A stretch of 64,000 bases of DNA from Flaveria trinervia (Eukaryota; Streptophyta; Magnoliopsida; Asterales; Asteraceae): NCBI GenBank assembly GCA_025506515.1, contig CM046451.1, positions 47,937,212-48,001,211 of the forward strand. The letters run 5' to 3'. This document shows positions 31,543-43,193 of the stretch, in pieces. The notes under the pieces were generated by a model. That model worked only from the letters and a program-made list of their open reading frames with translations, made no database searches and was not told where the DNA came from. The position numbers and the translations under genes are program-made. How positions within the stretch are numbered: position 1 is the first letter of the stretch; every line of letters begins with the position of its first letter.

Positions 31543-34500
31543 ATGGCTGACCTTACACACAGAAATGATCCTCACTTTGCCATGCAGCTACACAGACAAC
31601 ACAATCAGGTTGCTCTGTTATGCTCTGACAAAGATCCTCATTTCTCAGAGGTTTGCCGTTTCTTGTCTTTGTCTCACTACTTCACCTCCCTAACCATTGA
31701 TCCTCCTCTATATGAGGATCATTTGCTTGAATTCTGGAAGACCTGCCAAGAGGTCATTATGGATGGGGAGAAGGCACTGTCTGCCACAGTGCAGGGGAGA
31801 ACAATTTTCATCACTCCGGCCATCATCAACGACATCTTCAGCTGGATGATGAAGCAGGTGAAGTGTTCTTTCCAAAAGAAGCGGTTAATCATTCCTTCGA
31901 GCAGATGGGCTATGAAGGAGATTTCTCTGTAAAGACCTTCAGGAAAGGGAAGGTCTCATCCCAGTGGAAATACCTGCTCCATGTGGTTATCCACAGCTTA
32001 TCAAACAAGCATGGTGGATGGGACCAGATTCCTGAGGATCTCTCCTTTATAGTTCATGGAATGGTTCAGGGGGTCAAGTTCAGGTATTCACAATTTGTTT
32101 ATACTAATTTACTTGCAAACTTAGACTCCTTAGAATATTACATGTTTCCTAGATATGTTCAACACATTCTTAACTGTGAACTGGGCTCACAGTTGAGGGA
32201 AACAGGCAATATTCTTAAACTGGGACAGATGAAGCCCGGCATCTTTAAAATTATGAAGAAGCCAACTGTAGGCTTCTCAGGGGTAGAAACAGCCTAGTCC
32301 CAAAAATGTTAGAGCTCATTGCTCAAGGTGACAACATAGCAGTCCAAGCTAGTGTTGAACCCACACCTACTGCTCTCCTACCCTCTTCACAACCTCCAAT
32401 ATTCATCACCTACAAAAGAAAATCCCAACGAACCCCTGCTCAGGCTATTGAGTCTGTGCAGGCCCCCAAATACTCAACCTTACAGGAAGAAGTGGACTCC
32501 AGAGCTCCCACTTCTCCTGAGGAGCAAACCACTCCCATTACTTTACCTATCAGGGCTGAGGTTCCTCAAGCTCAACCTGATGAGCTCATTAGCCCAACAA
32601 CTGTAAGCCTTCACTCTGAGTCTCAACACTCAAGTGAACAACCTTCAGGGGATAGCTACCATCCCCAGCCTTTGGATCTAAACCAACCAATTCCCAACCT
32701 ATCCTTTTACACTGATGAAGACTTAGGATTCAGTGAGTACCATGAGTCTCTCTTCTCCTCCCCTACTCAAAGAGAGATGAGTACCTCTGACTCTCCTCAG
32801 TCTATCCCTCATCAGTCACCTATTACTGAGGTGGACACATCTGAACCTGTTCAGGATGTCCATATGGAAGAGGCTCTCACTTTTGAAAGTGATTACATCA
32901 TTAAGACCTCAACCATGGCAACTCAGCCCATTGGCATCTTAACTGAGGTTGCCAGTGAGCAGAGGAAAACCAGCAGCCAAGAAACTCAAGCTGGTGGTGA
33001 GAGAAGGGACTTTGGTCCAATCCTCTCATCCCCCAGTGATTCTTCTGATGAAGATGAGGGGAATTTGAGACTAAAGGTACAACAATTGTCACAAACATGC
33101 ACCTATCTAGTCTCTAAGGTTAGTCACTTGGAATCTCAGGTGACTACCCTGCAAAACAGGGTCAATGATCAGCAACTCCAGATTTCATATCTGCAGGAAA
33201 AACTAGCTGAGAGACCTTTAAGGAGAGCTCAACCAGGAACACAAGAACCTGTGGAAGTGACTGATTTATCCTCCAGCTCACCTATGCAAGTGGGTGATGC
33301 TACCAAAAAGGGGGAGAATGTTATCACAACCACAGAACCTGGGAGTTCTTCAAAGAGAATGGACATAGAGGACTCACCATCCTCACTTGCTGTTGTGCAT
33401 TCTCAGCAACTTCCTCAAGTTCACATTAATGTGGACTCTATAGACTCTCTCATCAGGAGTCTCTTTGAGGAAGGTATACCAAGGGCTGTCTCATCTCCAC
33501 CACATGGAACTGGCAACTACATTATCAGATGGAGGTATGATGATGACAGAAGAGCCCTCATACTTCACAGAGTTCAAGGTCAACAAGAAGTCTTTCAGTT
33601 CCAAAGCCTGAGCTTCTATGAAGGACTGGATTTAGTCAACATGCCACTTGTCAATCCAAGCAAATCTAGACAAGCTGACAGGCTGGCTCAAAGAATCCAA
33701 GACAGGATCCTTGCAGAGTTCTCTCTAAGAAGGAGACTTAGGCAATCAGGCAATGTCATCGGTCAACTGGATGTTGAGGTGGACCCTAAGATTAGTTTCA
33801 TAGGGGAAACCTTGGCTGAAGGCCCAGTGGCAGAACCTGAGACCCTTGTCTCACCATCAACAACTGCTGCAGAGGTCCAAACTCCATCTGAGACACCTGC
33901 TGGTGAAGGTGTTTCTCAGCCTCTCTCTGGCCAGAGCATGGAAGCTACACCAAGCAATGAAGGCCAAGCCTCAATCCACCCTGAGTCACAAAGGTCTGTT
34001 GGTGACAAAGGGAAAAGGATAATGACTCCTGAGGAAATTGAGGAGGAAGAGAGAGAGAGGAAAAGGAGGCTAAGGGGAGAAAGTTCTTCTGGGTCATCAA
34101 AATTCATGCAAGCTGCAATCAGGGCTGCCCCCAGACCAAATACTCAAAATGATGAACAAAGGGCAGTCAGGATTAATTATTTACAGACCAGGAACTATGA
34201 TGTTGATGAAATCATCTCCCTCCCCTTAGAAGAGTTGAATGAACTGGCTGACATGGAAGTGTCAAGAGAGATTAAGGAGAAAGAGGATGCAAGGTTACTT
34301 CTCCAATTCAAAGAGGAGAGGAGACAGAAAAGACTTCACAAGCATACTCCCACTCTCTCTCCAGTTCAAGAAAGTCCTGCACAGGAAGATGTGGCTCCAC
34401 AAGAACCTCAGGTAGATAAAGAAGAGGATAGAATCAAAATGATAAACTACCTGAGTGCCACAGGCTTCTATCAGGCAAATACACTTCTTCCCCTGTCCTA

Positions 34501-35367
34501 TGACTTCATTGAGTTCGAGTACTTAAAGCAACTTGAGCTTGAGTTAGTCAAAGAAAGAAAAACAACCAAAAGGAAGCTAAGGGAAGAAGCTGCAAAGTCA
34601 AGAGCCATCATTCAAAAGAATGCAAAGACTGCTGACAGACAAAGAATGATGAGCTTCTTGAAGTCATATGGATTCTCCGGAAGGAGACTTGGTCCCATGT
34701 CTCTATCTACAATGGATGAGCATATAAGGGTAATCAAGCAGAAGATTAAAAGTGGTGAACTCATTGATTTGCACTCTCTTCCAAGTCAAGTCCCACCTGA
34801 AGTGGAGGTCAAGTTTGAACAACCAGAGACACCTGAACCAGAACCTCCAGCTGAGCCTCAGCAAACTTCATCTTCTGATCCAAGACAGGGTCAAACTCCC
34901 TCTCTTCTGAACCTGTGAGGGAGGAACACCCAACTGAGAAAGACACTGATGATCAACATGGTGCTGCAGACCAGTCTTCTCAGTTAAAGACATTAAAGAG
35001 GAAGAAGAAAATGGCCTCTAAACCAAAGACTAAAAAGAAGAAGCCAAAGTCATCTACCTCTACACCCCAGGCTGAATCAGATCAACCTGAGGAAGTGCAT
35101 GATGAGGCAGCCCAATCAACTCCTATGCAAGTGGCTCCTCTAGCAACCGAGACACCCATCTTATCCTGGACTTACTCTACCAATCCAGAAAGATGGAATG
35201 TTATCAGAGATCAAGGTGTTGAAAATGTCTACTCATGGCAAGACATAATCAACTTACCTCTGCATGATCTCTTTGAAATGAGAAGATACTATGAGAGTCT
35301 TGATGATCCTGACCATCAAATGAAGAAAGGGATGGTCTTGATTATTCTGAAGACTACAAACATTTAA
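31543..35367 (+). pseudogene. Element C unit 1 envelope-like ORF after pol, three frameshifts
   Basis: About 1,270 codons from ATG 31543 to TAA 35365, found in many Sireviruses and often called envelope-like; its function is unknown. N-terminal domain (to about 32300) with FLSLSHYFTSLTID and LLEFWKTCQEV, homologous to the matching ORF of element E. Then a low-complexity Pro/Ser/Glu/Gln region, a predicted coiled coil (LRLKVQQLSQTC to LQEKLAER, about 33065-33210), a compact domain (GNYIIRWRYDDDRRALILHR, about 33510), and three similar helical units (about 34155, 34428, 34634) before a Lys-rich tail. I see no convincing signal peptide or membrane segment. Frame breaks near 31836, 32292 and 34905 are single bases; 32306-34918 is open for 870 codons. 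Confidence 0.82.
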
Positions 35368-35400
35368 AGATCTTCTAAGGTGTTTTGGTAGCATCAGCCT

Positions 35401-35410
35401 AGGGGGAGTT
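35401..35410 (+). other. Element C polypurine tract, unit 1
   Basis: AGGGGGAGTT directly precedes LTR2; the identical tract precedes LTR3 at 47052-47061. Confidence 0.9.
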
Positions 35411-36205
35411 TGTAAGGATTCCTGAAGTCTGATGCAACCCAAAACTGCCTAAGTGTTTCAGCAACATGCACTAAGTACTGAAGTGAAGAATGCTTCGGAA
35501 GAATTACACAAAGCATTAGAAAATACTCTAAGTGTAATTTCTTCCGAAGCCAAGACCAATATCTTCCGAAGCCTAACATGAAGTCTTCCGAAGCTTGAAG
35601 AGACAAAGTCTTCCGAAGCTTCAACCTATGAAGACAGATTTCTTCCGAAGACTTTTAGTACACATGCTTTATCTGATGTACTGTTCCATAAAGCACCTTT
35701 TCCGCTGCGTCTCTGATAAGTCACCAACTTACAAGAGTTGGTGAAAAGGTCCATGCTTTTGGTAACTGTACATTGAGGTCTTGTGTCTGAGACTTTCTAC
35801 TTTACTTTATGTACTTTATCCTTTTTGTAATGTATAAGGATGTGAGCTATGGCATGTCATAGTCACAAGGTCAAAAGGCAGATATGCCTTTTGATCCTAC
35901 AATTGATTTTGTTAGTGTCTAGTCAATTGTATCCAGCTGGCTTTCATAGTATAGCCGGCTGTAGGTTGTAGTATAAGTATTCCAAGTTCTTGTATCTTTC
36001 CATATGCTTTGTAACACTTGTAAAAGAACTTGAGAAAGCAATATACTGCTCCCTTGAAAACTATACTTTCTTGTTCTGTCTTTTGCTTTACTTGTGTTCT
36101 CTGCATCACCTTTGGTTACCTAGTTCACTGTTTGATTAAGATTTAGTTAATCTCTCATTGTGTTGTTGTGTTGTAATTGTGTTCAAGCCCTTGAACGATC
36201 CTGCA
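35411..36205 (+). repeat. Element C LTR2 (shared middle LTR)
   Basis: 795 bp, TGTAAGGATTCC to GATCCTGCA. It acts as the 3' LTR of unit 1 and the 5' LTR of unit 2, with no target duplication at either side. It has a small duplicated TTTAC near 35810 not seen in LTR1 or LTR3. The six CTTCCGAAG motifs and the TATA-like box (35972) are kept. Confidence 0.95.
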
Positions 36206-36206
36206 T

Positions 36207-36218
36207 TGGTATCAGAGC
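36207..36218 (+). other. Element C primer binding site 2
   Basis: TGGTATCAGAGC, one base after LTR2. Confidence 0.93.
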
Positions 36219-36289
36219 GCTCAGGCTCGTGATATAAGATCTAACATCTTAAGATCCCTCACACACAACAAAAACTAAACTTTTCTCAA

Positions 36290-39022
36290 ATGGCTTCCAT
36301 CTCAAAGACTATATGGAGACTGGAACCATGAACAAATCCCCATTGATCACTCTTGATGACTTCGACACCTGGTGCATGAGGATGGAAGGCTTCATCAGGT
36401 CTCTTGACTCAAGAATGTGGGAATCTGTTGAATATGGACCTTTCATACCTAGCACCCCCTCTGCTACTGGTGCTGGTATGATTCCTAAAGATGTGGCCAA
36501 CTACTCAGATGAAGATAGGAAAAGAGTAGAGATTGACAGGAAGGCCATGACTGCTCTTCAGACTGCTATTCCAAACTCTGTGTACAGAGGTTTTAAGAAG
36601 TGCAAACAGCTAAACAGCTGTGGGATGCACTGAAGCTGATGTATGAAGGCTCCTCTGAAGCCAAGGAGAACAAGAAAGATCTTCTGAAGCAGCAGTTTGA
36701 AAATTTCACCTTTAAAACAGGTGAAACCATGACCCAACAATACTTCAGGTATGTTGAGATTGTGGATACCCTTGTGGATGGAGGAGTTCCTCTTGAGAAC
36801 AGAGACATTGTAAGGAAGTTCATGTCCTCACTTCCTAGGCAATGGACACACTATTGTGTGGTAATCAAGAGGACTGAGAACCTTAAAACTCTTACTCTGA
36901 CAGAGTTATATGGGATTCTCAGTGGATACCAGATGGAGATGAACTTACAAGGTTCATCTGGCAACTCTAACAATCAAATGGGTTCAGCCCTTCATGTAGC
37001 TGAAAGGGACAGCATAGAACCCCAACATCATCCCTATGCTACCCTGACAACTCAAAAAGGGTCCTTTCATCACCTTCCGGCGGAGACACCAAGGGAGAAC
37101 TTTACTCAAGGGAGTCCATTCCAAGAGACAAGTTCTTCGCAAGCCTTTGTGTCTGCAGATGAAAGCTGTGGAAATTATCTCTTCACTCTTGAAGATCTAG
37201 ACTGTATCCATCCAGATGACTGGAATACATGGAGATTGTTCAGCAGATGGCTCTTCTCACTCACAGAGCCAAGAAGTTCTACAGAGGACAGGAAGAAAAT
37301 TTCCAAGCAATGCTACCAGTGGAAAAAGTTGCCTGGATAAAAGCAAAGTTAAGTGTTACAACTGTAACCTTATGGGTCACTTCGCCAGGGAGTGAAGGCA
37401 CCCAGAGCAAATGGGGGTCAAACACAACTCAGACCAAACTTCACCAACAATACCCCTCAGGTGAGAAGACTAAGCAACATGCTGCGGTTGCTGTTGAAGA
37501 GGGGGATTTGACTGGAGTTTTCAGGTGGAGGATGCTTCTCCAAACCAAGCATTGATGGCTGATCATGATGAAGCCAAGGTATTAGAACATCTTTGCTCCC
37601 CTGAATGCATTGCTAAAGTAAATAGATACAGGTCCTACAACCTAGAGATGAGATGGATCTTGAATCGATCATAGTGTTTAAACATATCTGAATTTATCGA
37701 CTTTAGAATCTGAAAATGATTACAAGTTAAAGATAGAAGACTTGGAGAAAACTATTCTTACTAAAAACATGAACAAACAGATTTTCGAACTCAGATCCAA
37801 GATCTCATCACTAAGTGACTAAGTGCCAGGCTGAGCTTGTGATCAGCAAAGCCCTGGCAGAGAGAAAGTGTTCTTGAAGAAGAGACCTTCAAGAACATGA
37901 TATGATCATCCCTCATCCACACAATAAGGTTTGTTATCAAAATAGACAGGGACTGGGATCAAATGAGATAGCTCCTCCACACACAATCTTGTCTGTAAGA
38001 TCTCCTAGGTGTGGAACTTGTGAAGATGAGCTTCCTCTCATAGATCCAGTAAGTGAGGATGATGAAGAAGTGATAGTGAGGAATCCCTCTGAGAAGAGTG
38101 AAGAAGAGGATTCCTCCAAGGGCCACTATCCTTCTGAGGAGAAGAAATTAACTGTGATGACCAAGTCCAAGAGAAAGAACCTGATCAGGAAGAGCAAAAG
38201 GAAGCAAAGAAGGCTCAAGAAATCAAGGCACTTTGATGCTAAGCAGAAGAAACAAGTGTTATCTCTGCAGGCTTCAAAGCAATAAGGACTGAAGACATCC
38301 ACCAAAGCCTCTTATCTAAGAGTTCTGGTTCATGTTCAAATCATCTCAGTACAAAGAAGAAGACTGAGCTGCTGTGTACCACTGCTGCACAGCTGGACCA
38401 TCAAATTCCAAAAACAGTTCACAGCCCAAGGAAACTGTATCTGAATCTACCAAGATGAAGGTGAAAAAGGAATGTGACCAAGGCAGTCTTGCTCTCAAAA
38501 GAGAGATTTCTTTGAAGAAGAAAATGCTGTGTGTTATGTGTGAAGTACTTCTCATATTGCCAAGGATTGTCCATATAATCCTAAAAGTACTATCACAGAC
38601 CAATACAAGACTTCAAAGAATCTCAAGAAGTCACAAGCTTCGGAAGGAAAGTCTGTTTCCTTCGGAAGCTCCAAATCAAAGAAGAAGGTAAATGGAAAAT
38701 TACCTTCGGAAGCAAAGTTGGTCTCGGAAGAAGGGTTCTTCCGAAGTACTAAAATCTACTGCAGTGACTGTAGATTCTTTCAGTTATTATTTGTCATTAT
38801 TAAACTTGTGAAGCTCCAAAAGCTTCTAAGGTTTTGAGGGTCAAGTCTAAGACTCCAAAGGTGGTGTGGAAGTCTAAGAAAGACCAAATGACTGAGGTTT
38901 CTCCATCAACAACAGCCGAAGATCCCCTCTGTACAACCATAGGATCTATTACTGTTGCATTACCTTCTATTACACTTACTGAACCCAAGACAAGTAAGGC
39001 TTGGGTTTCCAAATGTAACTAA
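36290..39022 (+). pseudogene. gag: Element C unit 2 gag, many small indels
   Basis: Same protein as 24648-27365. A one-base loss after the ATG at 36290 shifts the start, so the open frame begins at 36313. It shares the frame change near 36605 with unit 1. Between about 37000 and 38800 there are many extra small indels, and patches near 37650-37700 and 38780-38800 differ markedly from unit 1. The first knuckle motif near 37355 (CYNCNLMGHFARE) loses its spacing through a base deletion (GAGTGAAGG for GAGTGTAAGG). The stop before pol is kept. Confidence 0.83.
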
Positions 39023-39033
39023 TCATTTTCTTT

Positions 39034-42000
39034 GTGCAGGAACAGCTCAAGACAAACAAGAATGTCTGGATAATTGACAGTGGCTGTTCCAGGCACATGA
39101 CAGGCGATAGGTCTTTACTTCATAATTTTGAGAGAATTGATGGAGGACCAGTTGCTTTTGGAGGAAATGAAGGTGGTTACATTTATGGAAGGGGCAAGGT
39201 CACAAATGGTAAGCTCAGCATTGAGAAGGTAAATTTTGTTAAGGAGCTTGGGTACAATCTTCTGAGTGTATCTCAATTTTGTGATCAGAGTCATAACATG
39301 CTCTTCACTGAGCATGAGTGCATTGTTCTCAAACCTGGAGTGGTCATTCCTCATGAGCATATTCTGCTCAGAGCCCCCAGGAAAGGAACATGTACAAGAT
39401 GGATTTGCAAGAAACATCTCCCTCTGGAGAAGTTTCATGCTTTCTATCTAAAGCAAATAGTGATGAGTCTTTCCTATGGCATAAAAGAATGTGCCATGTA
39501 AACTTAAGAATATGAATAAATAATTAAACATGATCTGGTAACTGGAATGCCAAAGAAAGAGTTTACAAGTGATGATCATTGTGTTGCATGCCTGAAAGGG
39601 AAGCAACACAAGGTATCTCACAAGCCTAAGGAAAAGAACTCCATCACTACTCCCCTACACTTATTACATATGGATCTCTTTGGCCCCACCAGTGTAATGA
39701 GTTTAGGAAGGACCTTATACTGTCTAGTGATCACAGATGATTTTACAAGATTCACTTGGGTTTTCTTTCTTAGAACTAAAGATGAGACTCCTGAGATTCT
39801 AAAGAATTTCATCTTAAAGATTGAGAATCAATGTGATCACAAGGTCAAAACCATAAGATGTGATCAAGGAACTGAATTCAAGAACCAAATCCTTGATACA
39901 TTTTGTGATGACAAGGGTATTACAAGACAATACAGTGCTCCCAGGACTCCTCAGCAAAACGGAGTTGCTGAGAGGAGAAACAGGACACTTATTGAAGCTG
40001 CAAGAACTATGTTGTCTGACTCTAAACTGCCTATCACCTTCTGGGCAGAGGCAGTTAATACTGCCTGCTATGTGCAAAACAGAGTCTTAGTAGTTAAGAC
40101 ACATGGTAAGACTCCTTATGAACTTTGGCACAAGAGGAAACCTTTCATTGGTTTTCTCAGGTCATTTGGATGTCCCTGCACCATCTTGAATACCAAAGAT
40201 CAAGTTGCCAAGTTTGCTGAGAAATCAGACGATGGACACTTCATTGGATACTCTTCTCAAGCTAAAGCTTATAGAGTATACAATCTCAGAACTAGAATCA
40301 TTGAGGAGTCAGCCAATGTGACTTTCAATGAGCACACTCCCAGTGTGGCTGGTTCTGGTCCGGATTGGCTATTTGATCTTGATTTAGTTACCAACTGTTT
40401 TAATAAATCTTGTGAGCATGTTTCAGGATCTGCAGAAAATTTAAATACAGGTGATCCTGATCCAAGATTTGAGCTTGGAAGACCTTCAGCTCCAGTTGGA
40501 ACTACTTCGGCAAATGAGGTTTCTATCAGCACAACAATGACAAATCCAGCTGATACATCTGGCATGCCTTCAAATTCCAGTTCAGAGGCCTCTCAACCAG
40601 ATAAAGACATCTCAATTGCAGAAGATAACAATGGTGATGGTGAAAGTGATCAAGAATCTCTTGATGCTAATAACTATACCATAGATGATAACATCAATGA
40701 TGTCACACACTCATTGGATCAAGTTAATCTTGATAAGTGTGATAATGTGGAGGATCAATCTTCAAGACCAGATCTAAATTTCTCAAATTTGGATCTATCT
40801 CAGCAACTTGCTGTGATCCCTCAGCTAAGGATCCACAAGTCTCATCCTACTACAAACATCATTGGAGATGTTATCTCCGGGGTAAAGACAAGAGGGCAAA
40901 CCCATGAAGCAAATGTTTGTCTTCACTCTTGTTTTCTATCCCAGTTAGAGCCAAAGAAAGTTGAGGAGGCTCTAAAGGATGGAAGTTGGGTTGAAGCTAT
41001 GCAACAAGAGTTGCTTCAATTCAAAAGACAGAAAGTTTGGAACCTTTGTCCTCTTCCTCATGGGAAGACTACCATTGGAACCAAATGGGTTTTTAGGAAT
41101 AAAAAGGATGATAGAGGAATCATCATCAAGAACAAGGCTAGACTAGTTGTTCAAGGATACACACAAGAAGAAGGGATTGACTACACTGATGTCTTTGCTC
41201 CTGTAGCTAGACTAGAAGCTGTTAGGATATTCCTGGCATTTGCTGCATCCAAGAACTTCAAGGTCTACCAACTTGATGTAAAGTGTGCTTTCCTATATGG
41301 AGTGATTGATGAGGAGGTTTATGTCAAACAACCACCTGGTTTTGTAGATCCTGATCATCCTGATTATGTCTGCAAGCTTGACAAAGCTCTCTATGGGCTG
41401 CATCAGGCACCCAGGAAGTGGTATGAGACACTGTCTGAGTATCTCTGTAAACATGGTTACAGGAGAGGTACTATAGATGGAACTCTCTTCATCAAAGGAC
41501 AAGGAAACGACATTCTGCTAGTTCAAGTATATGTGGATGACATCATCTTGGCTCAACCAATTCAAGGCTCTGCAAAGACTTTGAAAAGCTGATGAAAGAT
41601 AGATTTGAAATGAGTTCAATGGGAGAACTTAATTTCTTTCTAGGAATTCAAGTGAAGCAGGTTGAAGATGGCATTTTCATAAGTCAGTCAAAGTATGTTC
41701 AAGATATACTCAAGAGGTTCAACATGACTGATTGTAAGACTGCTAAGACACCCATAGCCAGAAACCACTCTCTTGGTCCAGATCTTGAGGGGGAGTGTGT
41801 AGATGAGCACTTATACAGGGCTATGATTGGGTCTCTTATGTATCTTACAGCTAGCAGGCCTGATATCATGTTTGCTACATGTATTTGTGCAAGATATCAA
41901 GCTAATCCTAAGATGTCTCACTTAATCACTGTGAAAAGGATTTTAAGATACCTCAAAGGTGCCTCAACACTTGGTTTATGGTATCCAAAGAATTCTAATT

Positions 42001-42473
42001 TCAATCTGTATGCCTATACAGACAGTGATTATGGTGGTTGCAACATGACTGCAAAGTCTACATCTGGGGGATGTCAATTTCTTGGTGGAAGGGTTGTCTC
42101 ATGGCAATGCAAGAAACAAACCTGTGTGTCTGCATCAACTGCTGAGGCTGAATACATTGCTGCTGCAAGCTGCTGTGCTCAAGTGCTTTGGATTCAAAAT
42201 CAGATGCTAGACTACGGATTTAACTTCAAAGAGACTCCTATCCACATAGACAACAACAGTGCTATCTCTATCACTGAGAATCCTGTGCAGCACTCAAGGA
42301 CCAAACACATCAACATCAGGTATCATTTAATAAGAGATAACTATGAAAAGGGGTTAATTAAACTAGTCAAAGTTCACACAGATGAACAATATGCTGATCT
42401 GTTCACAAAAGCTTTTGATGAACAGAGATTTAAGTATCTGATATCAGCTATTGGGATGATCAACTTTGAGTAG
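39034..42473 (+). pseudogene. pol: Element C unit 2 pol, two or three frameshifts
   Basis: Same polyprotein as unit 1. The long open stretch 39547-41592 (681 codons) covers integrase through most of RT without the breaks unit 1 has near 28855 and 29305. Its own lesions lie in the protease-to-integrase region (near 39386 and 39504) and in the RT catalytic block, where one missing T after YVDDI (near 41548) shifts the frame. 41592-42473 is open to the end and keeps intact RNase H, including the block that is shifted in unit 1 at 30428. Confidence 0.92.
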
Positions 42474-42619
42474 ATTTTTTTCTAAAACTAATTCTAATTA
42501 TTTCTTCTTAAAAATATGTGTGTCCTAAGTTGTCTAGTTCATCACTTTCATAAGCTCATGTTTTCTTTGAATGAAAAACTCTTTTGAAGACTTTCCTTTG
42601 ATTCTTGAAAATTTTCTGA

Positions 42620-42945
42620 TACTTCGGAAGATAACATTTTACCTTCGGAAGAAAAATATGTCTTCAAAATAAATGACTGTCTAAGAATTTTACCTTCGGA
42701 AGAAGTCAAAATTTATCTTCCGAAGCTTAAAATTCTCAACTTAGACACTTATTCATTTTTAAGGACTTTTTCCTTCCGAAGCAAAAATTACTTTCGGAAG
42801 CTTTGTTCATCTTATACAAAGCATCCAAAGTTTATTTCTCTTCCGAAGCATAAATCTTTAAGACTCTCAGGAAAATTCTTCCGAAGTCACTTTAGCTTCG
42901 GAAGCTTTTTCAATCAAACTTCCGAAGACAAATTACTTTCGGAAG
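42620..42945 (+). promoter_or_regulatory. CTTCCGAAG motif cluster in the unit 2 pol-to-envelope spacer
   Basis: Counterpart of 30966-31290, nearly identical in sequence, with the same number and order of motifs. Confidence 0.7.
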
Positions 42946-43073
42946 CTTTTCGAATTCCAAGAAAACTACTTTTTGAGCAAAAAGGTAAACTACTTTTTCA
43001 GAGGTGGGACCGACATACGGATTTCAAAGTTTATCCTCTTTCATTAAACTTTATCTGAAATCCTTCTCTCTCA

Positions 43074-43079
43074 TATAAA
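43074..43079 (+). promoter_or_regulatory. Putative internal promoter TATA box, unit 2
   Basis: TATAAA in TCATATAAACCC, 120 bp before the ATG at 43194; same context as in unit 1. Confidence 0.6.
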
Positions 43080-43193
43080 CCCAACGGTTTCCCCCTCTTC
43101 TATCATCTGCTTTTCTTCCATACCTAAAACCCAAAGCTTTCTCTCTGAAATTTACTTCCCATTCTTTTCTCTTCATCTCTGAGCTACCTCACA

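Noticed and set aside
31543..35367. A true retroviral envelope gene
   Set aside because: No signal peptide, furin-like site or membrane anchor could be seen; only position after pol and a coiled coil support it, so it is called envelope-like only.
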